From assembly GCA_947259365.1 (NCBI GenBank), contig CAMYMC010000008.1, forward strand, positions 124,001 through 188,000: a stretch of DNA of 64,000 nucleotides, written 5' to 3'. The stretch comes from an uncultured Acidimicrobiaceae bacterium. GTDB lineage: Bacteria > Actinomycetota > Acidimicrobiia > Spongiisociales > UBA5794. The notes below the pieces were generated by a model, which was not told the origin of the DNA, ran no database searches, and was given only the letters and a program-made list of their open reading frames with translations. The position numbers and the translations under genes were made by a program. This document shows, one piece after another, positions 12,418-22,372 of this stretch (positions within the stretch are counted from its first letter, which is position 1; every line of letters starts with the position of its first letter).

Positions 12418-13592
12418 CACACCCTCCCTGCCGCTTGCGCCCTGACGTACTTGTCGTTGATCCAGCCCCGGACGGGGACGGCCACCCCGCCGACGGGGAA
12501 CCTGGCGAGGACCTCCTCGAAGAAGCCGCGGACCTGGAGCCGGTCGGCCCGTGCGCCATCGAGGCCTCGGCTCATGAGGTAGTAGTGCTGCTCGGCGTCG
12601 AGAGGACCCACGGTCGAGCCGTGCCCGCAGCGCACATCGTTGGCGAGGATCTCCAGGTTCGGCACGGATTGGGCGGCGGCGCCCTCGGAGAGGATGAGGT
12701 TGCGGTTCGTCTGGAACGCGTCGGTGCGCTGCGCGCTCTCCTCGATCCGGATGAGCCCGGTGAACACCGACAGCGCCTCGTCCTCCACCGCCCCTTTGAG
12801 GAACATGTCGCTGTGGGTGTTGAGCCCGACGTGGTGCATGAAGTAGCGGTAGTCGAGGGTCTGGTCCTCCTCGCCGAAGTATGCGCCGAGGACCTCCGCG
12901 GAGCTTCCCCGTCCGAGGAGATCGACGGTGAGGTGGAGCCTGGAGAGCGACCCGCCCAGCCCCGCCTCGGCGATCCGGACCGCCGAATCGCGCCCGACGG
13001 CGACACGAGCCTGGGCGAGCGCGGTGGTCGCGTACCCCCAGTTCTGGACGACCGTCAGCGACAGGTTCGCATCTGCTCCGGAGACGACCTCGATATGAGG
13101 CACGACGAGGGCGCGCACGTCGCCCTGCGAGACGTACTCGACGACGACCGACGCCTCGGCGCCGTCCTCGACGTCGACGAGGAGGTGCGGGAAGCTGATA
13201 CCCCCGTCGGCGACGGCGGCGATGGTGACGTGGACGGGGGCGGGAACGGCGGCACCCCGGGGCACGGTGACGACCACGGCGTCCGATGCGAACGCATGGT
13301 GGGCCGCCGTGAAGATGTCGTGTTCGACGGGGATCGCCGATCCGTACACCGCCTCGACCCGCTCCGGAGCCTCGCCGACCGCCTCGAGGAGAGGTCGCAC
13401 CGCCACGTCGCCACCCTCGGCGGCAACGACGGCGCCGTCGGAGACCGTCGCCTTGCCCGACACCTCGGGTAGCGCCGCGGCGAGCCGGGACAGCTCCGGC
13501 GGCGGCGTTCCGTTGCGCTCGGGCAACGAGAAGTCGGCCAGGTCGAGGTCGAGCTCGACGTAGCGCCAGATCTCCTCCGCCTCTGACGGCAT
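12417..13592 (-). CDS. sufD: SufD, Fe-S cluster assembly scaffold subunit (N-terminus extends upstream, see next entry)
   Basis: The 391 residues from ATG 13592 hold the SufB/SufD beta-helix: MPSEAEEIWRYVELDLDL, the central SufD core, VRCGHGSTVGPLDAEQHYYL (the conserved CxHG segment) and YLMSRGLDGARAD near the C-terminus. SufD joins SufB and SufC in the scaffold. The ATG start is only a minimum. In frame upstream the codons read APAWLQERRRAAFDVFAGLP, which is the conserved N-terminal helix of SufD, so the real protein begins earlier, probably at CTG 13697 (426 residues). The gene is followed at once by the Rieske ferredoxin and sufC. Confidence 0.95.
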   Translation of the reverse strand: MPSEAEEIWRYVELDLDLADFSLPERNGTPPPELSRLAAALPEVSGKATVSDGAVVAAEGGDVAVRPLLEAVGEAPERVEAVYGSAIPVEHDIFTAAHHAFASDAVVVTVPRGAAVPAPVHVTIAAVADGGISFPHLLVDVEDGAEASVVVEYVSQGDVRALVVPHIEVVSGADANLSLTVVQNWGYATTALAQARVAVGRDSAVRIAEAGLGGSLSRLHLTVDLLGRGSSAEVLGAYFGEEDQTLDYRYFMHHVGLNTHSDMFLKGAVEDEALSVFTGLIRIEESAQRTDAFQTNRNLILSEGAAAQSVPNLEILANDVRCGHGSTVGPLDAEQHYYLMSRGLDGARADRLQVRGFFEEVLARFPVGGVAVPVRGWINDKYVRAQAAGRV

Positions 13593-13697
13593 CGGCAGGC
13601 CGGCAAAGACGTCGAATGCCGCTCTCCGGCGCTCCTGGAGCCAGGCGGGGGCACCGGCTGGGACGCGGTCGATCGTGGTGAGGTCGAGCGGTAGCAG
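13593..13697 (-). other. sufD: in-frame N-terminal extension of SufD with a probable CTG start
   Basis: No ATG, GTG or TTG occurs in the sufD frame between 13592 and the TGA at 13770-13772, yet this stretch encodes conserved SufD sequence (AWLQERRRAAFDVFAG). CTG at 13695-13697 is preceded by AGGAG seven bases upstream (CTGAGGAGCCCCGCC then CTG), a good ribosome-binding geometry, and gives a 426-residue protein. The TGA at 13770 is the stop of the upstream UDG gene, which is in the same frame. Alternatives are stop readthrough or a sequencing error that hides a normal start. Confidence 0.6.
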
Positions 13698-13769
13698 GGC
13701 GGGGCTCCTCAGAAGGTCGGCGGGAGGATACTCAGCAGCGGCGACGGCCCAAAGCCGGCCGCGGCCGGG

Positions 13770-14495
13770 TCACGGAACGAGGGCGGATGCGGACGTGAAC
13801 ACGGCGTCGAACATGTCCTCGGTGAGCCGCCCGGTGAACGTGTTCTGCTGGCTCGGGTGATAGGAGGCCACGACGGCCCGGCCGTCGGGCAGGTCCACGA
13901 CGAGCCCGTGGGCGAAGCGGGGCCGGGGGCGGGCCAGGGCGGTGCCGAATGCGGCGAGGCTGCTCCACAGCGCCGCATACCCGAAAGCTCCGAGGCATAC
14001 GAACACCCGGGCCCGCTCCAGCAGCGCCAGCTCCGCCCGGAACCACCCGGCGCATGCCTCACGCTCGCTTGCGCTCGGCTTGTTGGCCGGAGGCGCACAC
14101 TTGACCGGGGCCGTCACCCACACGTCGCGGAGCACGAGACCGTCGTCCCGCGCCGTCGACTCGGGCCGGCTGGCAAAGCCGGCTCGATGGAGGGCCCGGT
14201 AGAGCCAATCGCCGCTGCGGTCGCCGGTGAACATTCGCCCGGTGCGGTTCGCTCCATGCGCAGCGGGGGCGAGCCCGACGACGACGAGACGCGCCGACGG
14301 GTCGCCGAACCCGGGCACCGGACGTCCCCAGTAGGTCTCGTCGCGATACGCCGCTCGTTTCTCTGCCGCGACCCGCTCCCGCCACTCGACGAGCCGGGGA
14401 CACCGGCGGCACACGGTGACCGCCGAGGCGAGCTCGTCGAGGTCCCCGATGCCGGCCGCGTCCCCCGCGGGCGATGCATCTCCGGCGGCGGTCAT
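13770..14495 (-). CDS. type 5 uracil-DNA glycosylase (UdgB family, 4Fe-4S)
   Basis: A 241-residue DNA repair enzyme that removes uracil and other deaminated bases. Motif A is GLAPAAHGANRTGRMFTGD, where Ala takes the place of a catalytic acid as in family 5, and motif B is ASYHPSQQNTFTGRLT. Four Cys suited to a [4Fe-4S] cluster are present: CRRC near the start and C-P-P plus EACAGW in the middle. ATG 14495 overlaps the upstream stop as ATGA, which settles the start over the track's 14627. As an Fe-S protein encoded directly before sufD it is a plausible client. Its frame continues into sufD across one TGA. Confidence 0.93.
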   Translation of the reverse strand: MTAAGDASPAGDAAGIGDLDELASAVTVCRRCPRLVEWRERVAAEKRAAYRDETYWGRPVPGFGDPSARLVVVGLAPAAHGANRTGRMFTGDRSGDWLYRALHRAGFASRPESTARDDGLVLRDVWVTAPVKCAPPANKPSASEREACAGWFRAELALLERARVFVCLGAFGYAALWSSLAAFGTALARPRPRFAHGLVVDLPDGRAVVASYHPSQQNTFTGRLTEDMFDAVFTSASALVP

Positions 14496-16063
14496 TCGCC
14501 GCGCTCGAGCATCGAGGCGTCGAAACTCGTGTTCTCGCTCCACAGCATCCAGCCGAGGCCCCGGGCCTCGGCGACGTCCTGGACGGCGAGGATGTCGGTC
14601 GACTCGAGGAACGCCCGCTGCAGCCACGGGCGGATGATTCCGAACCCGTCGATCTGGGGCATCCCCGCGTCGAGGGCGAGCCCGACGATGGCCGGCGCCT
14701 CGTCGTTGGGGTCCTCGAAGCCCTGCCAGCCCGGGGGGTACGCATAGGAGTAGATCATCGGGCTGAGCACGTCGACCGAGGACGACAGGGGTCCGGGGAG
14801 CTGGCCGATGCCCTCATCGCTCCCCCGGCTCTGCAGCGTGATGGCGAAGATGTCGGCGGCGACGGCACACCCCATCGCGTTGAGCCTCGAATGGGCCTCG
14901 GCGAGGAACGCGGCGATCGTCTCGACGCGGATCTGCTGCGCCTCCTCCTCGTAGTACGTGTCGTAGACGAGGGCCGGCTCGTCGTACTGGACGGCGTTGA
15001 TCGGACCGTCGGAGGGAAACCGGACGTAGTCGAACTGGACCTCGTCGAAGCCGCGACGGCATGCCTCTTCGGCGAGGTCGAGGGGGTAGTCCCAGGCGTC
15101 CCTGTCGGTCGGGTCGAGCCATCCCCGGCCGCTGCTCGTCTCCCACACGCCCCCCGTGCTCCGGTTCTTCGCCGCGATCGCCGGCTTCGCCTTGGTCAGC
15201 CAGGGGTCCTGGAAGGTGACGATCCGGGTGATCTTGTAGAGGCCGAGCTCATCCATGTCCTCGATCACCGCATCGAGGTCGTAGAGCGCCTGGACGGCGC
15301 CGATCTCATGGGCGAGCTGCACCTCGGTGTCGTGGTAGACGTTGCCGCGCTCGTCCTTCGTGTCGATGACGAGGGCGTTGACCTCGGTCGTCGCGGCCAG
15401 ATCGAGCAGCTCTCGCCACGTGCCCGGATCGCCCGTCTTCGCCGCCTGCACCCGCAAGGCGCGTATCGTTCGCGGCTGCATCGACACCGAGAGCTCCGGG
15501 GTGACACCGTCCCATTCGACCGCGGCCGGTTCCCAGGCGGGGCGGGTAACGGTGATCTCGCCGGCGACGGCCCGAATGACGCGGAACCCGCCATCGGCGC
15601 CCGTGACCTGCTCGTGGTCGCCGAGACGTACCGTCGTCCCGGGAAGCGGCCGTGCGTCCGGGCCCACCACCCGCCCGGACAGCACCACCGGGGTGAGCCG
15701 CAGCTCGACTGGGGCCTGCTCCGGGAGCAGGTCGACGGTCGTCGACGCGTCGTGGAACCCGGGGGCGGATGCCGTGATCGCGATCGGTTCGTCGAGCCAC
15801 GTCAACGTCGCCATACCGCTCTCGTCGGCCTCCATGGGCTCTTCGCCGATGAACAGCATCGCCGCCAGCGGGGTGAGGTCGTCGCCGGCGAGCACCGAGA
15901 CCCGGAACACCGGCGGAGGCGGGTCCGGGGGGCGGAGGGATTCGCCCGAGCCGAGGACTGCGGTGCCCGAACATCCCCCGGCGGTGAGCGCGGCGAGCAC
16001 GCCGAGCCCCAGAGCCCAGCGCGGTGCACGTGTTGGAACTCGTGGATCGCTCGTGTTGCTCAC
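14492..16063 (-). CDS. lipoprotein with putative glycoside hydrolase (DUF4015) domain
   Basis: A 523-residue exported protein. GTG 16063 gives a short Arg-rich N-region, a hydrophobic core (ALGLGVLAALTAGG) and a lipobox-like AGGC, so it is probably a lipoprotein. Residues about 50-190 look like two small beta-sandwich carboxypeptidase-regulatory-like repeats (LSGRVVGPDARPLPGTTV). Residues about 205-510 form the DUF4015 TIM barrel, with VNALVIDTKDERGNVYHDT, FDEVQFDYVRFPSDG (acidic residues at strand ends) and VDVLSPMIYSYAYPPGW. The family is related to GH13-like hydrolases, but substrate is unknown. The track's start at 16177 would run through the divergent sigma promoter. It overlaps the UDG gene by four bases. 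Confidence 0.85.
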   Translation of the reverse strand: MSNTSDPRVPTRAPRWALGLGVLAALTAGGCSGTAVLGSGESLRPPDPPPPVFRVSVLAGDDLTPLAAMLFIGEEPMEADESGMATLTWLDEPIAITASAPGFHDASTTVDLLPEQAPVELRLTPVVLSGRVVGPDARPLPGTTVRLGDHEQVTGADGGFRVIRAVAGEITVTRPAWEPAAVEWDGVTPELSVSMQPRTIRALRVQAAKTGDPGTWRELLDLAATTEVNALVIDTKDERGNVYHDTEVQLAHEIGAVQALYDLDAVIEDMDELGLYKITRIVTFQDPWLTKAKPAIAAKNRSTGGVWETSSGRGWLDPTDRDAWDYPLDLAEEACRRGFDEVQFDYVRFPSDGPINAVQYDEPALVYDTYYEEEAQQIRVETIAAFLAEAHSRLNAMGCAVAADIFAITLQSRGSDEGIGQLPGPLSSSVDVLSPMIYSYAYPPGWQGFEDPNDEAPAIVGLALDAGMPQIDGFGIIRPWLQRAFLESTDILAVQDVAEARGLGWMLWSENTSFDASMLERGE

Positions 16064-16110
16064 GTTGGAGATGCGAACCTCGACTGGCCGCGACCGGGAG
16101 GCTAGCGCCG

Positions 16111-16139
16111 CTTTGCGGCGTACACCCCGGCGTGATAAT
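16111..16139 (+). promoter_or_regulatory. predicted promoter of the sigma-factor gene
   Basis: GATAAT (16134-16139) matches the -10 consensus at five of six positions. CTTTGC at 16111-16116 stands 17 bases upstream as a weak -35. Transcription would start near 16146, upstream of the TTG start at 16192. It lies in the 128-base divergent spacer shared with the lipoprotein gene. Confidence 0.45.
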
Positions 16140-16191
16140 TTCGGCGTGCTCTCCCTTCGCCGAGGGGGGTCTCGCAAGAGCAGGGGAGCCG

Positions 16192-17121
16192 TTGGTCACC
16201 GAGACCAGAGAACTTGCGACATCTGACGCTGTCGGCAGGTACCTCGAAGAGGTAGCAACTCACGAGCTGCTGACGGCTCAGGACGAGGTGCGCCTCGCCC
16301 GGATCATGGAGCAGGCGCGCCGTGCCCGGCACCGTCTCGAGAGCGAGCCAGCGCTGTCCGAGACCGACCGCGAAGAGCTCGAGGCCGTCGTCGACGCAGG
16401 CGACGACGCCAAGGCCGAGTTCATCCGCTCCAACCTCCGGCTCGTGATCTCACTCGCCAAGCGTTACACCGGCCGCGGGCTCGACCTGCTCGACCTCATC
16501 CAGGAGGGAAACCTCGGCCTCATCCGGGCCGTCGAGAAGTTCGACTGGCGCAAGGGGTTCAAGTTCTCGACGTATGCGACGTGGTGGATCCGCCAGGCCA
16601 TCACCCGGGGTCTCGGCAACCAGGGACGCACCATTCGCCTTCCCGTCCACATGGTGGATGTGGTGCGGACCGTTCGCGAGACGGAGCTCACCCTCGAGGA
16701 ACAGAACCAGCGGAAGCCAACCGTCGAAGAGATCTCGGCCCGCAGCGGGCTCGACCAGGAGAAGGTGACGATCGCCCTCGAAGCCCCGGGGGAGTGCGTC
16801 TCGCTCGACCGGAGAGTCGGTGACGAAGGAGACAGCGAGTTCGGAGACTTCGTCGAGGACGAGCGCGCGCTCGACCCGTTCGTGCACGCCGTCGAGGCGG
16901 TCCGCCATCGCGAGCTCCTCCGGGCGATGACGGTCCTCGACGACCGCGAGCGCAGCGTCCTCCTCCTCCGCTACGGGCTCGACCGGGGCAACGCCCGTAC
17001 GCTGTCCGAAGTCGGGGTGTTCCTCGGACTCACCAGGGAGCGGGTACGCCAGATCGAAGCGAGGGCGCTCGGCAAGCTGCGGCACCCGAGCTGCGACTAC
17101 GACCTCGAGAGCCTGCTGTAA
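16192..17121 (+). CDS. sigma-70 family RNA polymerase sigma factor (group 2-like, lacking region 1.1)
   Basis: A 309-residue sigma factor. Region 1.2 is DAVGRYLEEVATHELLTAQD. Region 2 holds LLDLIQEGNLGLIRAVEKFD and FSTYATWWIRQAITRGL, covering the -10 recognition helix. Region 3 runs from IRLPVHMVDVVR to about residue 205, and region 4 ends with TRERVRQIEARALGKLRHP, the -35 recognition helix-turn-helix. Regions 2.4 and 4.2 are close to principal sigma factors, but the acidic region 1.1 is missing, as in group 2 (SigB/HrdA-like). TTG 16192 with AGGGGAG just before it is preferred; the in-frame GTG at 16132 lies upstream of the predicted -10. Confidence 0.9.
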   Translation: MVTETRELATSDAVGRYLEEVATHELLTAQDEVRLARIMEQARRARHRLESEPALSETDREELEAVVDAGDDAKAEFIRSNLRLVISLAKRYTGRGLDLLDLIQEGNLGLIRAVEKFDWRKGFKFSTYATWWIRQAITRGLGNQGRTIRLPVHMVDVVRTVRETELTLEEQNQRKPTVEEISARSGLDQEKVTIALEAPGECVSLDRRVGDEGDSEFGDFVEDERALDPFVHAVEAVRHRELLRAMTVLDDRERSVLLLRYGLDRGNARTLSEVGVFLGLTRERVRQIEARALGKLRHPSCDYDLESLL

Positions 17122-17161
17122 CAAACCGTCGCGCTACGGTGCCCCTCCGTCCTACCCCGGC

Positions 17162-17443
17162 ATGATCGGCTTCCTCCTCACCCTTCTCGTCGCCGCGGTG
17201 CTCGGTTCGCTCGGCGCCGCGATCGCCGGGCGTCGCGGCCAGGGATGCCTCGTCAACATCCTCGTCGGCCTCATCGGTGCCCTCGTCGGCCGGTGGCTGT
17301 CGCGGGTCGCCGGGATCGACGACCCCGTGACGATCACGATCGGATCCACGACGTTCCCGCTGATGTGGACGATCGCCGGAGCGGCGCTCTTCGTCGCGGT
17401 GATCACCGCCGTGACCGGTGAGCGCAGGCTTCCCCGACGCTGA
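17162..17443 (+). CDS. GlsB/YeaQ/YmgE family membrane protein
   Basis: A 93-residue protein with three hydrophobic segments (about 2-22, 30-46 and 67-86) and the Gly-rich loop RRGQGCLVNILVGLIGALVG that marks the transglycosylase-associated/GlsB family. Members are small inner-membrane proteins linked to general stress responses; no catalytic role is known. It follows the sigma-factor gene by 40 bases, which may mean joint expression. Confidence 0.82.
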   Translation: MIGFLLTLLVAAVLGSLGAAIAGRRGQGCLVNILVGLIGALVGRWLSRVAGIDDPVTITIGSTTFPLMWTIAGAALFVAVITAVTGERRLPRR

Positions 17444-17505
17444 CCAGGCACCACAGTGCCCGCGGCTCCCTCCGACCTGCGGGATGATCGACCTAGATTG
17501 GCGGG

Positions 17506-18201
17506 GTGCAGAGGCGCACCGTCTTCGGCGTCGTCGTCGCGGCAGGCTCGGGAAGCCGGTTCGGTGGGGACACACCGAAGCCACTCCTCGACCTCGGCGG
17601 TCAGACCATCGTCGCCCGATCCGTGGCCGCCCTCTCCAGGAGCGGCGTCATCGACGCGATCACCGTGGTGACTCGCGATGACCTCGTGGCGGAGGTGGGG
17701 GAGGTCTTCGCCGGCGAACCCACGCCCGTCACGGTGGTCGGCGGCGGCGCCACCAGAGCCGCTTCGGTGCGAGCGGGCCTCGCCGCGCTCGACGGCGGCG
17801 ACGAGGACCTCGTCGTCGTCCACGACGGCGCCAGGCCGCTCGTCGAACCCCAACGGGTCGCTGCGCTGGTTGCGACGCTCGTCGGCGCCGATGCCGCGAC
17901 CCTGGTGGTGCCGGTAGCCGACACCGTTCTCGTCGTCGAAGACGGGACGGTCTCCAGCGTCCCCGACCGCAGCGTGCTGCACCGGGCCCAGACGCCTCAA
18001 GGATTCCGGCTCGGCCTGCTGAGGAAGGCGCACCGGGCCGCCGCCGCCGAACCGGCGTTCGTCGCCACCGACGACTGCGCGGTGGTCCGGCGCTACTCGC
18101 CTGCGACCGAGATCGCCGTGGTCGCCGGTTCCGATCGCAACATCAAGATCACGACCCCTGAAGACCTGCTGATCGCCCGACACCTCCTCGACGACGCGTG
18201 A
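17506..18201 (+). CDS. ispD: 2-C-methyl-D-erythritol 4-phosphate cytidylyltransferase
   Basis: A 231-residue enzyme of the non-mevalonate isoprenoid pathway, joining CTP to MEP. It has the nucleotide-binding VVAAGSGSRFGGDTPKPLLD, VHDGARPLVEPQRV, and RAQTPQGFRLGLL, all diagnostic of IspD. The start is GTG 17506. IspF, the usual neighbour or fusion partner, is absent here. Isoprenoids made by this pathway would feed the prenyl side chain used by MenA at 40706-41614. Confidence 0.95.
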   Translation: MQRRTVFGVVVAAGSGSRFGGDTPKPLLDLGGQTIVARSVAALSRSGVIDAITVVTRDDLVAEVGEVFAGEPTPVTVVGGGATRAASVRAGLAALDGGDEDLVVVHDGARPLVEPQRVAALVATLVGADAATLVVPVADTVLVVEDGTVSSVPDRSVLHRAQTPQGFRLGLLRKAHRAAAAEPAFVATDDCAVVRRYSPATEIAVVAGSDRNIKITTPEDLLIARHLLDDA

Positions 18202-18408
18202 CCCTGCCCGTCACGGGTCGACGAAGCGCACCAGCCCGGCACGTCGACCGCCTCGACGTCGCCGCAGTGTTCGACGTCGTGTCCGGCGAGACCGGCACCG
18301 GGACGGAGATCGTCGTCGACGGGATGAGGGCGTCGCGTTCGCCGGCACGGCGGGGGCCGGGTCCGTCGTCGTGGAAGCCGACGTGGCGCCACGGCGGTCC
18401 TCGACCCC
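18198..18408 (+). other. spacer after ispD with a possible decayed or short reading frame
   Basis: A GTG at 18198 overlaps the ispD stop as GTGA and opens a frame that looks protein-like for about 45 codons (VFDVVSGETGTGTEIVVDG) before turning Arg/Pro-rich and running into nucS on the opposite strand. A second frame at the end reads GVAFAGTAGAGSVVVEADVA. This could be a frameshifted remnant or chance high-GC coding. I do not recognise a family, and the ispF motifs are not there. Confidence 0.25.
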
Positions 18409-19068
18409 TCAGAAGAGCCGCAGCGTCGCCGATTCGAGGCCGCGCAGCACGTCGTAGTCGACCTCGACGCAGCCGATCGCGCGGTCGACCGCGAGCGTCC
18501 TCGCCTGCGGCTTGATCTCCTGGGCGACGAGGACGCCGCGCACCGGTGCCAGATGCTCGTCGCGGTTCAGAAACTCGAGATAGCGGGTCAACTGCTCGAC
18601 CCCGTCGATGTCGCCCCTCCGCTTCACCTCGACGGCCACCGTGTCCCCCTCCCCGTCGCGACACAACAGATCGACGGGGCCCACCGGGGTGGGGAACTCG
18701 CGCCGCACGAGCGAGAGGCCGGCCTCGATGACCTCCGGTGTCTCGGCGAGCAGCCTCTGCAGCTCGGACTCGACGCCGTCCTTCTGCAAGCCGGGGTCCT
18801 CACCCATGGACATCTCCGACTCGAAGTGGACGTGCGAGATCGAGATCGTGAGCCGCTCACCCCGAGGGTTCGTCACGACCCAGCGGCCGTCCTCCTCCTC
18901 GAGGTGATTCGGTGCGTTCATCCAGTTGAGCGGCTTGTACGCACCACCGTCGGCATGGACGGCGACACAGCCGTCCGCCTTCACCATGATGAGTCGCGTC
19001 GCCGGCGGGAGGTAGGCGCTGAGACGCCCTTCGTACTCGACGCTGCAGTCGGCGACCAGGATGCGCAT
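18409..19068 (-). CDS. nucS: mismatch-specific endonuclease NucS
   Basis: A 219-residue nuclease of the NucS/EndoMS family, which performs mismatch correction in most Actinobacteria that lack MutS/MutL. The N-terminal DNA-binding domain begins [20 protein letters not shown]. The C-terminal RecB-like nuclease has [18 protein letters not shown] and [20 protein letters not shown], giving the Asp, Glu and Lys of the catalytic core. ATG 19068 matches the family N-terminus; the track's 19122 start does not. The usual C-terminal beta-clamp-binding motif may correspond to the final LRLF. Confidence 0.95.
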   Translation of the reverse strand: MRILVADCSVEYEGRLSAYLPPATRLIMVKADGCVAVHADGGAYKPLNWMNAPNHLEEEDGRWVVTNPRGERLTISISHVHFESEMSMGEDPGLQKDGVESELQRLLAETPEVIEAGLSLVRREFPTPVGPVDLLCRDGEGDTVAVEVKRRGDIDGVEQLTRYLEFLNRDEHLAPVRGVLVAQEIKPQARTLAVDRAIGCVEVDYDVLRGLESATLRLF

Positions 19069-19235
19069 GGGCCCGGAGGGTAGTTGCCGGCCGCAGGGCG
19101 GCGAGGGTCTCCCCCACGGCACGATCCGTCGAGGCGATCGACGCGATGAAGCCCGCGGAGGGCCCGCCTCACCGCATTGCCCTGACCACGCCTCGGGGAT
19201 GGAAGCGCTGGGCCATCCGTAGCCCGCGACGAGGA

Positions 19236-19264
19236 CTCTCGCGGCGCCAGGAAGTTCCCGAGAG
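19236..19264 (-). terminator. weak hairpin downstream of sufB
   Basis: Just past the sufB stop on the minus strand, CTCTCG and CGAGAG can pair (19236-19241 with 19259-19264), extended by neighbouring G/C pairs. There is no T-run, so this is a candidate only. The remaining 19069-19272 spacer shows nothing else I can name. Confidence 0.3.
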
Positions 19265-19272
19265 GCTCGCCG

Positions 19273-20676
19273 TCAGCCGACGGCGCCCTCCATCTGGAGC
19301 TCGATGAGCCGGTTCAGCTCGACGGCGTACTCCATCGGGAGCTCCTTGACGATCGGCTCGATGAACCCGGCGACGATCATCGCCGTCGCTTCCTCCTCGG
19401 TGAGCCCCCGGCTCATGAGATAGAAGAGCTGCTCCTCGCCGACCTTCGACACCGTCGCCTCGTGGCCGATGTCGATGTCGGACTCCTCGATCTCCATGTA
19501 GGGGTACGTGTCCGAGCGTGAGTCCTCGTCGAGGATCAGGGCATCACACCGAACGAACGAGCGGGCGCTCTCGGCCCCCTCCTCGACCCGGATGAGCCCG
19601 CGGTAGCCGGCGCGGCCGCCGTCCTTCGAGATCGACTTCGACGTGATGAGGGACGTGGTCTTTGGGGCGACGTGGACGATCTTGGCGCCGGCGTCCTGGT
19701 GCTGACCGATCCCGGCGAAGGCAATCGACAGCACCTCGCCGTGGGCGCCCTCCTCCATGAGCCACACCGCCGGGTACTTCATCGTCAGCTTCGAGCCGAG
19801 GTTCCCGTCGATCCATTCCATGGTGGCGTTCTTGTACGCCGCCGCTCGCTTGGTGACGAGGTTGTAGACGTTGTTCGACCAGTTCTGGATCGTCGTGTAC
19901 CGGCAGCGCCCGCCCTCCTTGACGACGATCTCGACGACGGCCGAGTGCAGCGAGTCGCTGCTGTAGACGGGGGCCGAGCAGCCTTCGACGTAGTGGCAGT
20001 ACGCCCCTTCGTCGATGATGATGAGCGTTCGCTCGAACTGGCCCATGTTCTCGGCGTTGATCCGGAAGTAGGCCTGGAGCGGCTGATCGACGTGAACACC
20101 GGGCGGCACGTAGATGAACGACCCGCCGGACCAGACCGCGGAGTTGAGCGCAGCGAACTTGTTGTCGTTCGGCGGGATGATCGTCCCGAAGTACTCCCTG
20201 ACGAGGTCCGGGTGCTCCCGGAGTGCGGTATCCATGTCCATGAAGAGGACGCCGAGCTTCTCGAGGTCCTCCCGGTTGCGGTGGTACACGACCTCCGACT
20301 CGTACTGCGCGGTCACGCCGGCGAGGTACTTGCGCTCCGCCTCGGGGATCCCCAGCTTCTCGTAGGTCTCCTTGATCGAGTCGGGGACCATGTCCCAGTC
20401 CTTGACCTGACCCTCGGTCGGCTTGATGTAGTAGTAGATGTCGTCGAAATCGATTTCCTCGAGCGCACCGCCGCCGCCCCAGGTGGGGATCGGTTTGCGG
20501 AGGAAGCGCCGGTACGCCTTGAGCCGGAACTCGAGCATCCACTCCGGTTCTTGCTTCATCGCGGACATCTCGCGAATGATGTCCTCGTTCAGCCCCTTCT
20601 TGGGCTTGAAGACGTAATCCTCTTCGTCGTGCCACCCAAGTTGGTACGCACCGAGATCGACGTCGACGGTCGCCAT
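19273..20676 (-). CDS. sufB: SufB, Fe-S cluster assembly scaffold subunit
   Basis: A 467-residue scaffold protein, normal length. It has [59 protein letters not shown], and [20 protein letters not shown], then [20 protein letters not shown] near the C-terminus, all typical of SufB. It assembles clusters with SufC and SufD. ATG 20676 is preceded by GAGGAG about ten bases upstream. Unlike the usual sufBDC order it stands alone here, about 6 kb upstream of sufD on the same strand, with its own upstream region and an operator-like palindrome at 20710-20729. Confidence 0.97.
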   Translation of the reverse strand: MATVDVDLGAYQLGWHDEEDYVFKPKKGLNEDIIREMSAMKQEPEWMLEFRLKAYRRFLRKPIPTWGGGGALEEIDFDDIYYYIKPTEGQVKDWDMVPDSIKETYEKLGIPEAERKYLAGVTAQYESEVVYHRNREDLEKLGVLFMDMDTALREHPDLVREYFGTIIPPNDNKFAALNSAVWSGGSFIYVPPGVHVDQPLQAYFRINAENMGQFERTLIIIDEGAYCHYVEGCSAPVYSSDSLHSAVVEIVVKEGGRCRYTTIQNWSNNVYNLVTKRAAAYKNATMEWIDGNLGSKLTMKYPAVWLMEEGAHGEVLSIAFAGIGQHQDAGAKIVHVAPKTTSLITSKSISKDGGRAGYRGLIRVEEGAESARSFVRCDALILDEDSRSDTYPYMEIEESDIDIGHEATVSKVGEEQLFYLMSRGLTEEEATAMIVAGFIEPIVKELPMEYAVELNRLIELQMEGAVG

Positions 20677-20709
20677 GCAGGCTCAGCTCCTCACGAACGG
20701 ATGGGGATT

Positions 20710-20729
20710 TGCACTATCGGGGTAGTGCA
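20710..20729. promoter_or_regulatory. palindromic operator candidate upstream of sufB
   Basis: TGCACTA, six bases (TCGGGG), TAGTGCA forms a perfect inverted repeat with 7-base arms, 34-53 bases upstream of the sufB ATG, where a repressor would cover the promoter. On the minus strand GATAGT within it could be the -10. Rrf2/SufR-type or other dimeric regulators bind sites of this size before suf genes; no regulator gene is visible in the window. Confidence 0.5.
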
Positions 20730-20731
20730 TT

Positions 20732-20795
20732 CTCCCACACGCCGATGGCGCCGCCAACGCGGCCTCGGACGACCGCGCCGGGACGGGTGTGGGAG
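20732..20795. repeat. 9-base inverted repeat upstream of sufB
   Basis: CTCCCACAC at 20732-20740 is the exact reverse complement of GTGTGGGAG at 20787-20795. The pair frames 46 bases of GC-rich spacer just upstream of the sufB palindrome. It may be a second regulatory site or the stem of a gltD transcript end. The rest of 20677-20908 has no gene. Confidence 0.4.
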
Positions 20796-20908
20796 TGGGG
20801 GGAAGACCGGGTCCGTCCCGGCGGGTCATCCTGGTACCGGGATCAACACACCGCGAACGGCCCGAGTTCGCCGAACGTCCAGGGACCGACACACGGGCGC
20901 GAGCGCCC

Positions 20909-22364
<1,456 letters not shown>

Positions 22365-22372
<8 letters not shown>

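Noticed and set aside
16132-16191. GTG 16132 as sigma-factor start
   Set aside because: It lies upstream of the predicted -10 GATAAT and adds non-conserved residues; TTG 16192 has an adjacent Shine-Dalgarno.
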